Source of the DNA: Pseudomonas sp. IB20
Lineage (GTDB): Bacteria > Pseudomonadota > Gammaproteobacteria > Pseudomonadales > Pseudomonadaceae
NCBI RefSeq assembly: GCF_009707325.1
Contig: NZ_CP046103.1
Span: 1,101,809 to 1,165,808, forward strand
Direction: 5' to 3'
DNA: 64,000 bases
Shown: positions 56,381-64,000 of the stretch, in pieces
Position numbering within the stretch: position 1 is the stretch's first letter
How the letters are laid out: each line of letters begins with the position of its first letter
Notes under the pieces: model-generated
Told to the model about the DNA's origin: nothing
Database searches by the model: none
What the model saw: the letters and a program-made list of their open reading frames with translations, nothing else
Translations under genes and position numbers: made by a program

Positions 56381-57477
56381 ATGAAACGACTCTATGGAGC
56401 CACTGTGCTTCTGGTGTTGATTGTCGAGTTAATGGCGGCCCCTGGGAGACGGGCAATCCCAACCAGCGGGTGCCTGTCACGGTTACCCTGACCGCAGATC
56501 GCACTCGGATCATGCTGGAAGGGGCAAGGCTGGAATGTCGATACAGCCTTAACCAGGGCCCCGTTGGGGGCCAGGACTATTGGGCGACGGGGAGTCGCGC
56601 AGGCGCCCCTTGGACGGCCGGGCCAAAATTTGGCAGCGAAAGGACCGGTTTGCGAATCAATGGTGCTTTCCTCAACACCCCGGTTCAGACGGGTATACGG
56701 GTGGTCACGATTCCCAACAATGGGGCCGCTTACCCGATCAATATCACGCCCTATATTCTGATGCGTAACAATCCGTCCACTCCGATCGATGTTCGAATCG
56801 GCGACACCCTCGGGCTGTTGCGCCTCACCGCCACCAACAACTACAACGGAGCCTCGGCGGATCTTACGGTGACGTACACTGCCGCCAACAACTTCACCGT
56901 CTCGCCATCAACCTGCACGATCAATAACAACAACCCCATCGAGATCAACTTCGGTGACGTACACCAGCGAGCCATCGGCAGCGATCCGCTGACAACCTCC
57001 ATCCGCAGCGACCGCAGGCTTACCTATGCCTGCCCGGACGGCGGGATTACTACGCCGATCACCATCACTTACAAAGGCACCCCATCGTCGTTCGACAACC
57101 GCCTACTGCGGATGACCAATGCTGACGTGGGCACGGCCATGGTCCGTGGGGGCAGTGCCGTTCAAGTCGGCGGCTCGTTCCTGACGCGCATCACCAACAG
57201 TGTGGGTGGGGACGATGTGACGTTTTCTCTGGTTCGGCGAGCGGGGTCCTTGCCGACGCCTGGCGCCATCAGTGCGGAGGTGGGGCGCCAGGCCCAAGCC
57301 CGGGTCGAGGCCGAGGCGTTCGCCCGTATGCGCACCGGCCAAACCGGGCGTGTGCGCCAGACCCTGGACATTGACCGGGCAACGATTACCCGGCCTTTTG
57401 CCCGGCGGCTGTTTTTCCGTGCGGGCCCTCTACCGGCAGGCACAGCGTTTGGCTCCCCGGCTTCAAGTACGGCATAA
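56381..57477 (+). pseudogene. putative tip adhesin, frameshifted, altered 3' end
   Basis: An ATG at 56381 with GAGAG upstream opens a signal-peptide-like start (MKRLYGATVLLVLIVELMAA), but that frame stops at 56491. The adhesin body continues in another frame, visible from about 56413 (CRVNGGPWETGNPNQRVPVT) to 57477. The body has two domains: an N-terminal receptor-binding part (to about 56880) and a pilin part (NNFTVSPSTCTI...YACPDGGITTPIT...). Its expected final strand (A-T-L-V-x-x-Y) is replaced after PTPGAISAEV by unrelated residues, and the frame overlaps the convergent PBP gene by 92 bases. Either a pseudogene or a sequencing error at the first site. Confidence 0.7.
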
Positions 57478-60400
57478 GAATCGGCGCCATGCCTTTGAGC
57501 ACCTGCACGGGCAGCGCCGAGGTGAACTTGAAGCCTTGCGCCGAGCTGCCCGGAACAAACGCGGTGAGGGTGCCAAAGTGGCGCTCGCCGATATAGAACA
57601 CAAAGGTGGCGGTGCGGTTGATCGCCTTGGAACTGAGCACCCGCCCCCCGGCGCCGATGGCTTCGATGCGGTTGTCGCCGGTGCCGGTCTTGCCGCCCAT
57701 GGCCAGCGGTGTGCCGTCATCCAGCTTGAAGCTGCCGGCCACGCGTTTGGCCGTGCCGGCGTCCACCACTTGGGACAAGGCCCCGCGCAGCGCCTGCGCC
57801 ACTTCCATCGGCAACACTCGTTTGCCGGTGGCGGGGTCGTTGATCACCCGGGTTTCATACGGCGTATCGGCGGCAAAGTGCAGGCTGTCGATGCGTACCA
57901 CTTTGGCGCGTACGCCATCGTTGAGGATGATCCCCATCAATTCCGCCAGCGCCGCCGGGCGATCGCCGGAGCTGCCGATGGCCGTGGCCAGTGACGGCAC
58001 CAAGTGGTCAAACGGGTAACCGACCGCCTGCCAGCGCTGGTGAATATCGAGGAAGGCTTCCACTTCGAGCATGGTCCGGATGCGACTGTCGCGCGCGCTC
58101 TGATGGCGGCTTTTGAACAGCCAGCTGTAGACCTCCTGACGCTCGAACTGGCCGGCTTTGACCACTTCGCTGAAGGTCGCCTCGGGGTGGTTGAGCAGGT
58201 AGCCCATCAGCCACAGGTCCAGCGGGTGAACCTTGGCGATGTAGCCTTGGTCGGGCAGGTCATAGGTGCCGGGGCCATACGCGGTGTAGAGTTTTTGCAG
58301 GCGTTCGTCGCTGAGCTTCTCGTTGGTTTTCACCCCGGTCAGGTGCGCGCGCACGAACAGGTTGAAGCTTTCCTGGTTAGCGTTGGGCAACAAATAGCGG
58401 TGCACGGCGGCCAGGCGCATTGGCGTGGGACGCAGGCCGTCCAGAAAGGTGTCGAGGCGCGCCTGGGTGTCTTTTTTCTGGTACTTCTTCCAGAACTTGC
58501 GCAGGAAGGTCGTGCCCTCGCGGTCGGCAAAATCGGCGAGGTATTCCTGGCGGCGCGGGTCATTGTCGTCCTTGAGCAATTGGGCGCTGTTATTGGCGCC
58601 GGAATAGGTGGTGTAGCGCACCACATCACGCATCAGGCGAATGAACGGCAGGTTGATCGACTCGCGCAGGGCGTCGCGCAAGCTGGGGCTGCGGCCGTTG
58701 TCTTCGTTGCGAAAGTTATGGAAGTGATGCAGGCCGCCGCCGGTGAAAAAGCTTTCGCCGGGGCTGGCCGAGTAGGTGCGATCAAGGGCGGCTTCGAGCA
58801 TTTTTGCCAGGGATTTGTCCGGGGTCTGGATCAGGTAATCAAGGGCCCAGCGGCTCAAGCGGTCCTGGTCGTCGACCGTGATTTTTTTCAGCGCAGCGGG
58901 GGCTTGGGCGGCGTACTTATCGTGCAGTTCGGTGATGATTTGCAGGTAGGTGGTCAGTACCCGCAGCTTGGCGGTGGAGCCCAGTTCCAGTTTGCTGCCT
59001 TCGTTGATATCGAAGGGTTGGTCGGTGTTGTCGGTTTGCACGCGCACCCGTGAGCCGTCCGGGGTCAGCTCGAACAGGGTGAAGCTGTAGCGCACTTGCG
59101 CGGTGTTGGCCTCGCTCAGCAGGCGTTCGCCGAGCAGGCCGACCTGGCGCGCAAAGTCGGGGTCGGCCAGGTGCTTGAGGTATTCGCTGACTTGGCCCTG
59201 CAACGGGGCTTGCAGGGTGGTGGTCGCCGCAAGGTCGAGGCGGTCCAGGTCATACAGCGGCCGGTCGAGTAGGGTGGCCAGGCGCGCGCGGGCCATGCTG
59301 ATGCCTTTGTTGGTCTCCACCGGTTGCAGCGTCGGTTGTTGCAACCAGTCGCGATAGCTGACCTTGGCCGCCAGTGCCGCTTGGAGCAGAGCAGGGGTGA
59401 TGACACTGTTTTGCGCCATTAGGCGCAGGTGGCTGTCGGTGAGTTCGGCGAGCTCTTCGCGACCCTTGGCCAGATAGTGCGAAGGCCGGCGCTGGGCAAT
59501 GATCAACGACAACACCTGGCGCAGTGCCAGGCCTTGTTCGGCGTTTACCGAGCCCACCAGCGCCAGGTTGACGTGGTTGAAGTCGGCGCCGTACCACACC
59601 CGCAAACCCTCGGCCAGGCCATGCACTTCGCCGTGGCCGGGCACCGCCGACAGCGGCACGCTGTTGAGGTAGTCACGCAGGATATTCTGCCGCGCCGGCA
59701 AGGTCTGCGGCCCATCTCGATAGGCGCGTACAGCGGCGGAAAACATCTGCCGCAGTTTTTCCTCGCCCGACACGGTCAGGCCGTCCGGGGAGTGGCGGTA
59801 TTTTTCCAGCTGGGTGGCCAAGGTGCTGCCGCCGGCACTTTGGCCCGGCAGGTGCAGCACCTTGGCGACTTGTGACCACGCGGCCTTGGCAAAGCGCGGC
59901 CAGTCGACGGCGGGGTTGGCCTGGGGCTGGCTGGGGTCGAGCAGGTCGCGGTTTTCGATAAACAGCAGGCTGTTGACCACCACGGGCGGGATTGCGGCGA
60001 AGCTTTCGTACAGCTGTTGCGGGTAGTTGTACTGGTAAAGCGGCACGGCGCGGCAGTCGCTGATGGTCAGCCCGGCCTGGATCTTCTCTGCGTAGGGCAC
60101 GAACAGGCCCTTGGCGGTGTAGTCCATCAACGTGGGCGAAAAGCGCGCCTGGGCCTCAATCACATAACCGCGCTTGAGCAGGCGCGGCAGGAAGCTGCCG
60201 AGGTTGCTGTAACCCAGGCGCCGGTCGAAGGGGCCGGCCCCCGGATAAACCATGGCCTGGCTGGGGCCGGGCTCAACCTGGTAGGTGAGGCTGCGGGCCA
60301 GGCGGCTGAGCTCCTGGGCTTGCAGGCGGGAGGTGCGCAGCTCTTTGGCGGCGGCAAACCCCAGCGCTACCAGTGCCATCAACACGATCAACCAGAACAG

Positions 60401-60508
60401 GCGCCGCCCATGGCGGGGCCTGGGTTTATTTTTGGGTAAGGGCGCTGGGTCCGAACTGCCTTGTAGTTTCGCAGCCTTGCTCGATTCGGTTTGCCAGAGT
60501 GCGCCCAT
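57386..60508 (-). CDS. large class A penicillin-binding protein-like enzyme
   Basis: 1040 residues. N-terminal membrane anchor (about 36-54), a glycosyltransferase 51 domain (LLFIENRDLLDP; SAGGSTLATQLEKYRHS; RDYLNSVPL), and a transpeptidase domain with SxxK as GSTAKL, SxN as SIN and KTG as GGKTGTGDN. The distance from SIN to KTG is about 320 residues, far more than the roughly 125 in E. coli PBP1b, so the transpeptidase carries an insertion of about 200 residues. It probably polymerises and crosslinks peptidoglycan. The order with the next permease matches PA0788-PA0789 as I recall. Confidence 0.88.
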   Translation of the reverse strand: MGALWQTESSKAAKLQGSSDPAPLPKNKPRPRHGRRLFWLIVLMALVALGFAAAKELRTSRLQAQELSRLARSLTYQVEPGPSQAMVYPGAGPFDRRLGYSNLGSFLPRLLKRGYVIEAQARFSPTLMDYTAKGLFVPYAEKIQAGLTISDCRAVPLYQYNYPQQLYESFAAIPPVVVNSLLFIENRDLLDPSQPQANPAVDWPRFAKAAWSQVAKVLHLPGQSAGGSTLATQLEKYRHSPDGLTVSGEEKLRQMFSAAVRAYRDGPQTLPARQNILRDYLNSVPLSAVPGHGEVHGLAEGLRVWYGADFNHVNLALVGSVNAEQGLALRQVLSLIIAQRRPSHYLAKGREELAELTDSHLRLMAQNSVITPALLQAALAAKVSYRDWLQQPTLQPVETNKGISMARARLATLLDRPLYDLDRLDLAATTTLQAPLQGQVSEYLKHLADPDFARQVGLLGERLLSEANTAQVRYSFTLFELTPDGSRVRVQTDNTDQPFDINEGSKLELGSTAKLRVLTTYLQIITELHDKYAAQAPAALKKITVDDQDRLSRWALDYLIQTPDKSLAKMLEAALDRTYSASPGESFFTGGGLHHFHNFRNEDNGRSPSLRDALRESINLPFIRLMRDVVRYTTYSGANNSAQLLKDDNDPRRQEYLADFADREGTTFLRKFWKKYQKKDTQARLDTFLDGLRPTPMRLAAVHRYLLPNANQESFNLFVRAHLTGVKTNEKLSDERLQKLYTAYGPGTYDLPDQGYIAKVHPLDLWLMGYLLNHPEATFSEVVKAGQFERQEVYSWLFKSRHQSARDSRIRTMLEVEAFLDIHQRWQAVGYPFDHLVPSLATAIGSSGDRPAALAELMGIILNDGVRAKVVRIDSLHFAADTPYETRVINDPATGKRVLPMEVAQALRGALSQVVDAGTAKRVAGSFKLDDGTPLAMGGKTGTGDNRIEAIGAGGRVLSSKAINRTATFVFYIGERHFGTLTAFVPGSSAQGFKFTSALPVQVLKGMAPILMPYLKPGSQTLCLPVEGPHGKTAAGQKAG

Positions 60509-60924
60509 AGTCGATTGATCCCTTCACGCAGATAGATCGGACCTGCTTGAAGCGTAGTCGCTGAGGGCTGGTTGTGAGGGATTTGTGTGTGGTGCGCGGG
60601 TTCTTATGGTGAGCGGTGGTTCTTATGGTGAGCGGGCTTGCAGTGGCAAACCATTTGTCAGCGTGGTGCTGCGCGACGTTTTGTCGCTCAATGCAGGTAA
60701 GATGCTCCTGTAAAATGGCATTTTGACCGGCGCTTCCCCTAAATTGGCCAATTTTTATAGTGAAAGACCCTGCTCTGGGCTTTTTATACTGACGCCCCGC
60801 TGATCTTGCCTGGCAAGAAGGGCCCGTCCATGAGGCGGTCCCGTTTCAATAAGGGCACAGGCTTACCGGCCTTCACCCCGGAAACTCGACGGACACTCCA
60901 ATAACAAAATGAGGTTGTACCCCT
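60509..60924. promoter_or_regulatory. divergent region PBP / permease with 14-bp palindrome
   Basis: 416 bases without a gene. A perfect palindrome AAATTGGCCAATTT lies at 60741-60754, followed by -10-like TATAGT (60756-60761) and TATACT (60785-60790), so it may be an operator at the permease promoter. A direct repeat GGTTCTTATGGTGAGCG occurs twice around 60599-60632. The 130-base leader before the permease ATG is GC-rich. Confidence 0.5.
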
Positions 60925-62346
60925 ATGCCAGTCGGCAACCCACTGCCCCATGGCGAGACCGCTCAAGGCGGCCCGCTCAAACGCGAACTCGGTGAACGGC
61001 ATATTCGCCTGATGGCCCTTGGCGCCTGTATCGGTGTCGGCCTGTTCCTGGGCTCGGCCAAGGCCATTGAAATGGCCGGCCCGGCGATCATGTTGTCCTA
61101 CATCATTGGCGGCCTGGCGATCCTGGTGATCATGCGCGCCCTGGGCGAAATGGCGGTGCACAACCCCGTCGCCGGCTCGTTCAGCCGTTACGCCCAGGAC
61201 TACCTCGGCCCGTTGGCGGGCTTTCTCACCGGTTGGAACTACTGGTTCCTGTGGCTGGTGACCTGCGTGGCGGAAATCACCGCCGTCGCCGTGTACATGG
61301 GCGTGTGGTTCCCCGACGTGCCGCGCTGGATCTGGGCCTTGGCGGCCCTGGTCAGCATGGGCACCATCAACCTGATCGCGGTCAAGGCGTTCGGTGAATT
61401 CGAGTTCTGGTTCGCGCTGATCAAGATCGTCACGATCATTGCCATGGTCATCGGCGGCGTCGGCATCATCGCGTTCGGCTTCGGCAATGACGGCGTGGCG
61501 CTGGGCATTTCCAACCTGTGGGCCCACGGCGGCTTTATGCCCAATGGCGTCACCGGTGTGCTGATGTCCCTGCAAATGGTGATGTTCGCCTATCTGGGCG
61601 TCGAGATGATCGGCCTCACCGCCGGTGAAGCGAAGAACCCGCAGAAGACCATCCCCAGTGCCATCGGCTCGGTGTTCTGGCGCATCCTGCTGTTCTACGT
61701 GGGGGCGCTGTTCGTAATTCTGTCGATCTACCCATGGAACGAAATCGGCACCCAAGGCAGCCCGTTCGTGATGACCTTCGAGCGCCTGGGTATCAAGACG
61801 GCCGCCGGCATCATCAACTTCGTGGTGATCACGGCGGCGCTGTCCTCCTGCAACGGCGGCATCTTCAGCACCGGGCGCATGCTCTACAGCCTGGCGCAGA
61901 ATGGCCAGGCGCCGGCCACGTTCGGCACGACCTCAAGCAACGGCGTACCGCGCCGGGCGCTGCTGCTGTCGATTTTCGTGCTGCTGCTGGGCGTGTTGCT
62001 CAACTACATGGTTCCGGAAAAAGTCTTTGTGTGGGTCACCTCCATCGCCACCTTCGGTGCGATCTGGACCTGGCTGATGATCCTGCTGGCCCAGCTCAAA
62101 TTCCGCAAAAGCCTGAGCCCAGCCGAGGTGGCTGGCCTCAAGTACCGCATGTGGCTGTACCCGGTCAGCTCCTACCTGGCGCTGGCGTTCCTGGTGCTGG
62201 TGGTGGGCCTGATGGCGTACTTCCCGCAAACGCGTATTGCGCTGTACGTCGGCCCGGTGTTCCTGGTGTTGCTGACGGTGCTGTTCTACGTGTTCAAGTT
62301 GCAGCCGAGTCAGGCTGGCGAAGGTGCGACGCTCAGGCAGATATGA
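60925..62346 (+). CDS. amino-acid permease (AAT family, ProY-like)
   Basis: 473 residues, 12 membrane helices. APC/AAT signatures: LKRELGERHIRLMALGACIGVGLF, GGLAILVIMRALGEMAVHNP and the helix-8 region TAALSSCNGGIFSTGRML. The closest named type in my judgment is ProY or another proline/aromatic permease; substrate not certain. Monocistronic, with a terminator 34 bases after its stop. Confidence 0.9.
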   Translation: MPVGNPLPHGETAQGGPLKRELGERHIRLMALGACIGVGLFLGSAKAIEMAGPAIMLSYIIGGLAILVIMRALGEMAVHNPVAGSFSRYAQDYLGPLAGFLTGWNYWFLWLVTCVAEITAVAVYMGVWFPDVPRWIWALAALVSMGTINLIAVKAFGEFEFWFALIKIVTIIAMVIGGVGIIAFGFGNDGVALGISNLWAHGGFMPNGVTGVLMSLQMVMFAYLGVEMIGLTAGEAKNPQKTIPSAIGSVFWRILLFYVGALFVILSIYPWNEIGTQGSPFVMTFERLGIKTAAGIINFVVITAALSSCNGGIFSTGRMLYSLAQNGQAPATFGTTSSNGVPRRALLLSIFVLLLGVLLNYMVPEKVFVWVTSIATFGAIWTWLMILLAQLKFRKSLSPAEVAGLKYRMWLYPVSSYLALAFLVLVVGLMAYFPQTRIALYVGPVFLVLLTVLFYVFKLQPSQAGEGATLRQI

Positions 62347-62379
62347 GCCACTGAGCGAGAGTGCTCGGATGCGCTTGAG

Positions 62380-62409
62380 AATAACGCGGGCTCCCCGCGT
62401 TATTGCCTT
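62380..62409 (+). terminator. intrinsic terminator of the permease gene
   Basis: AATAACGCGGG-CTC-CCCGCGTTATT followed by GCCTTTCT: an 11-bp stem. Confidence 0.85.
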
Positions 62410-62457
62410 TCTCCCTGCTTGCCTACTTATCTATCCCTCCCATCGGTTATTCATTCT

Positions 62458-63519
62458 TTAGGCTGACTGCTTCGCACCGACCACGGCGGTCAGCAATTGC
62501 ATGGCCACGGCGTCATCCGCCAGTGCATTGAGCATGTCCGCCAGGGGCGCCAGCACCACGCCCAGGCAGAACACTTCCAGGGAATATCGGCCCATTTGAC
62601 AGACCCGTTCGGCCAGGCGGTTTTGCGTCCATTCCCGGCCGGGCAGGAGCTTGGCTGTCACATAGGCCAGCGCCAGGAAATGGATGAGGCGCACCGGTGA
62701 CAGGTCGGTTTTGCTGATGGGGTACAGCCAATTGCTGAGCACCTCTGGCATTACCGCGTCATGCAGGTGCGGCCACAGCCACGACACTGTAATTACCCCG
62801 GCGACCACCACATACACCGCCGCCGCGACAAACAGCGGCTGGCGTTGCAAGGGGCGCGTGTCGGGCACGGTTGGCCGCTGGCTGTAGATCGCCGCAGCGC
62901 CGCCCAGTACAAACAGCAACTGCCAGGTGACGGGGTTGAAGTACCACACGCCATCGGCGATGGCCCGCAGGTTCCAGCCCATCCACGGCGCCATCAGGTA
63001 CACCGCCAGCGAGACGCCGACCACCGCCCACGTGGCGCGCACCATCAGTGGCAGCACCACCGACAAGCCTGCCAGCAACACGATGTACAACGGCAAGGGG
63101 TCCATCAAGTTGGGTTTGAAGCGCAACAGCAGCTCATCGGTCAGCGCCTGCTGTGGGTGGGTGATGAAGTGCGTCAGGCCCATCTCCGCCACCAGGTCGC
63201 GGGTTTGCACATGGTTGTTGGCATAAAACACGATGCCCATCAGCAGCGCCAGCAAGAAGATATGCACCACGTACAGCACCCAGGTGCGGCGCAGGATTTT
63301 CAGGCAGGCCATCCAGTAGCCTTCGCGTTGCATGACTTTGCCGTAGGCCAGCACCGAGGCAAACCCGGCGAGGAACACGAAGACTTCCGCCGCATCGCTG
63401 AAGCCGAAGTTTCGCAGGGTGATCAAACCGAGGGGATTGTGGGGGACGTGGTCCCAAAAAATGAAGATCAACGCCAGGCCCCGAAAAAAATCGATGCGCG
63501 GGTCGCGTCCGTTCAGCAT
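62458..63519 (-). CDS. OpgC-family membrane acyltransferase
   Basis: 353 residues from ATG 63519, about ten membrane helices. OpgC-type start RDPRIDFFRGLALIFIFWDH with the conserved FSDAAEVFVFLAGF. Family members succinylate osmoregulated periplasmic glucans. No opgGH genes are nearby in this window, so the link is by family only. A frame open further upstream is not used because MLNGRDPRIDFFRG is the family start. The 131 bases before it separate it from the cupin gene. Confidence 0.88.
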   Translation of the reverse strand: MLNGRDPRIDFFRGLALIFIFWDHVPHNPLGLITLRNFGFSDAAEVFVFLAGFASVLAYGKVMQREGYWMACLKILRRTWVLYVVHIFLLALLMGIVFYANNHVQTRDLVAEMGLTHFITHPQQALTDELLLRFKPNLMDPLPLYIVLLAGLSVVLPLMVRATWAVVGVSLAVYLMAPWMGWNLRAIADGVWYFNPVTWQLLFVLGGAAAIYSQRPTVPDTRPLQRQPLFVAAAVYVVVAGVITVSWLWPHLHDAVMPEVLSNWLYPISKTDLSPVRLIHFLALAYVTAKLLPGREWTQNRLAERVCQMGRYSLEVFCLGVVLAPLADMLNALADDAVAMQLLTAVVGAKQSA

Positions 63520-63650
63520 GGCAGCGGGCTCTTGAACAAATGGTTTAGTAATGACCGGCGAACGGAAGGTTTTCGCACGCCGAACGTCGGGCGGGCGCAG
63601 GGTGGCGGTATTTGTAAGCAATTGCAAAAGCTGGGTATTACTGAATGTCT

Positions 63651-63947
63651 CTAGACATCAATGATCACCAACGTGCCGTAGCTGCCTGCAAGCACACCAT
63701 GGGCGGTACCGGCTTCAACGAGGTACATCTGGCCGGCTTCCACACGGATTTCCTCTGCGCCGACGCTCAAGCGCAACAGGCCGCTGACCACCAATAACCC
63801 TTCGTTGTAATCATGGGTTTCTTCCTCATACGCCTGCTCATCCATGCGCAGCACCTTGATCCGCGCCGGGCCTACCTGGCCCAGGCGGGTGGATGTCCAA
63901 CTGCTGGGCAGTTGCCCGGCGATGGCGGCGAAGTCGAGTAACGGCAT
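63651..63947 (-). CDS. small cupin-domain protein
   Basis: 98 residues forming one cupin barrel: the first motif is degenerate (THDYNEGLLVVSGLLRLSVG, with His and Glu) and the second is GQMYLVEAGTAHGVLAG with a His. It may bind a metal and a small ligand; no specific role is known. The last 53 bases of the window after it show only its ribosome site (GGAG on the minus strand). Confidence 0.85.
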   Translation of the reverse strand: MPLLDFAAIAGQLPSSWTSTRLGQVGPARIKVLRMDEQAYEEETHDYNEGLLVVSGLLRLSVGAEEIRVEAGQMYLVEAGTAHGVLAGSYGTLVIIDV

Positions 63948-64000
63948 GTGAATCTCCTGGTTTCAACGATGCCGTCGGTGGTCCGGTTCAGCAGATGGGT

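Noticed and set aside
60786..60924. Riboswitch in the permease leader
   Set aside because: The leader is long and GC-rich, but I could not match it to a known aptamer; there is no visible terminator/anti-terminator pair.

Overview
The window is a chromosomal segment of a fluorescent Pseudomonas, most likely of the P. fluorescens group. The evidence is dense GTGGGAGC-type REP palindromes between genes, high GC coding sequence, a PQQ glucose dehydrogenase, several TonB/FecI-type genes, and gene orders that match P. aeruginosa PAO1 blocks as I remember them (valS-holC-pepA-lptF-lptG; lepA-lepB-rnc-era-recO-pdxJ; yhhN-icp-lon; PBP-permease). Those PAO1 comparisons come from memory, not from a search.

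Layout. 1-4124: end of an unknown gene, then an ECF sigma factor, its FecR-like anti-sigma factor and a TonB-dependent receptor. 4257-7373: membrane-anchored glutaredoxin and YejK (translationally coupled), an HU protein and RlmF, with tail-to-tail overlap. 7582-15486: ValS, a small conserved protein, HolC and PepA on the minus strand, then divergent lptFG. 15638-21672: lepA-lepB-rnc-era-recO-pdxJ. 21886-23759: Tat-exported multicopper oxidase (CumA type) coupled to tadA. 23893-29294, minus strand: cmoB-cmoA, a YhhN protein coupled to a chagasin-like lipoprotein, and a Lon-type protease.

29484-38527 is the most unusual region. A GntR regulator with two winged helices is divergent from an eight-gene set: amidase, NodB-fold metal hydrolase, MFS transporter, two short-chain dehydrogenases, a 98-residue protein starting MCGLCG, a CobW/COG0523 GTPase, and a PotD-like binding protein without a signal peptide. 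The last three overlap by ATGA junctions. It looks like uptake and breakdown of an amide or cyclic imide, with a dedicated metallochaperone; the substrate cannot be read from sequence.

38735-47182: an EAL phosphodiesterase with degenerate GGDEF, gcd, and a ZnuD-like zinc receptor with a Zur-like box divergent from a VF530 protein and a membrane protein. 47215-47686 is a 472-bp non-autonomous IS3-like element inserted in a REP. 47781-49066 is a siderophore-interacting reductase with its PadR regulator and a perfect 18-bp palindrome upstream. 49593-57477 is a chaperone-usher pilus operon with six pilins, usher, chaperone and a damaged putative tip adhesin that runs into the 3' end of a convergent large class A PBP. 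60925-63947: amino-acid permease, OpgC-like membrane protein and a cupin. No tRNA, rRNA or CRISPR array was seen.
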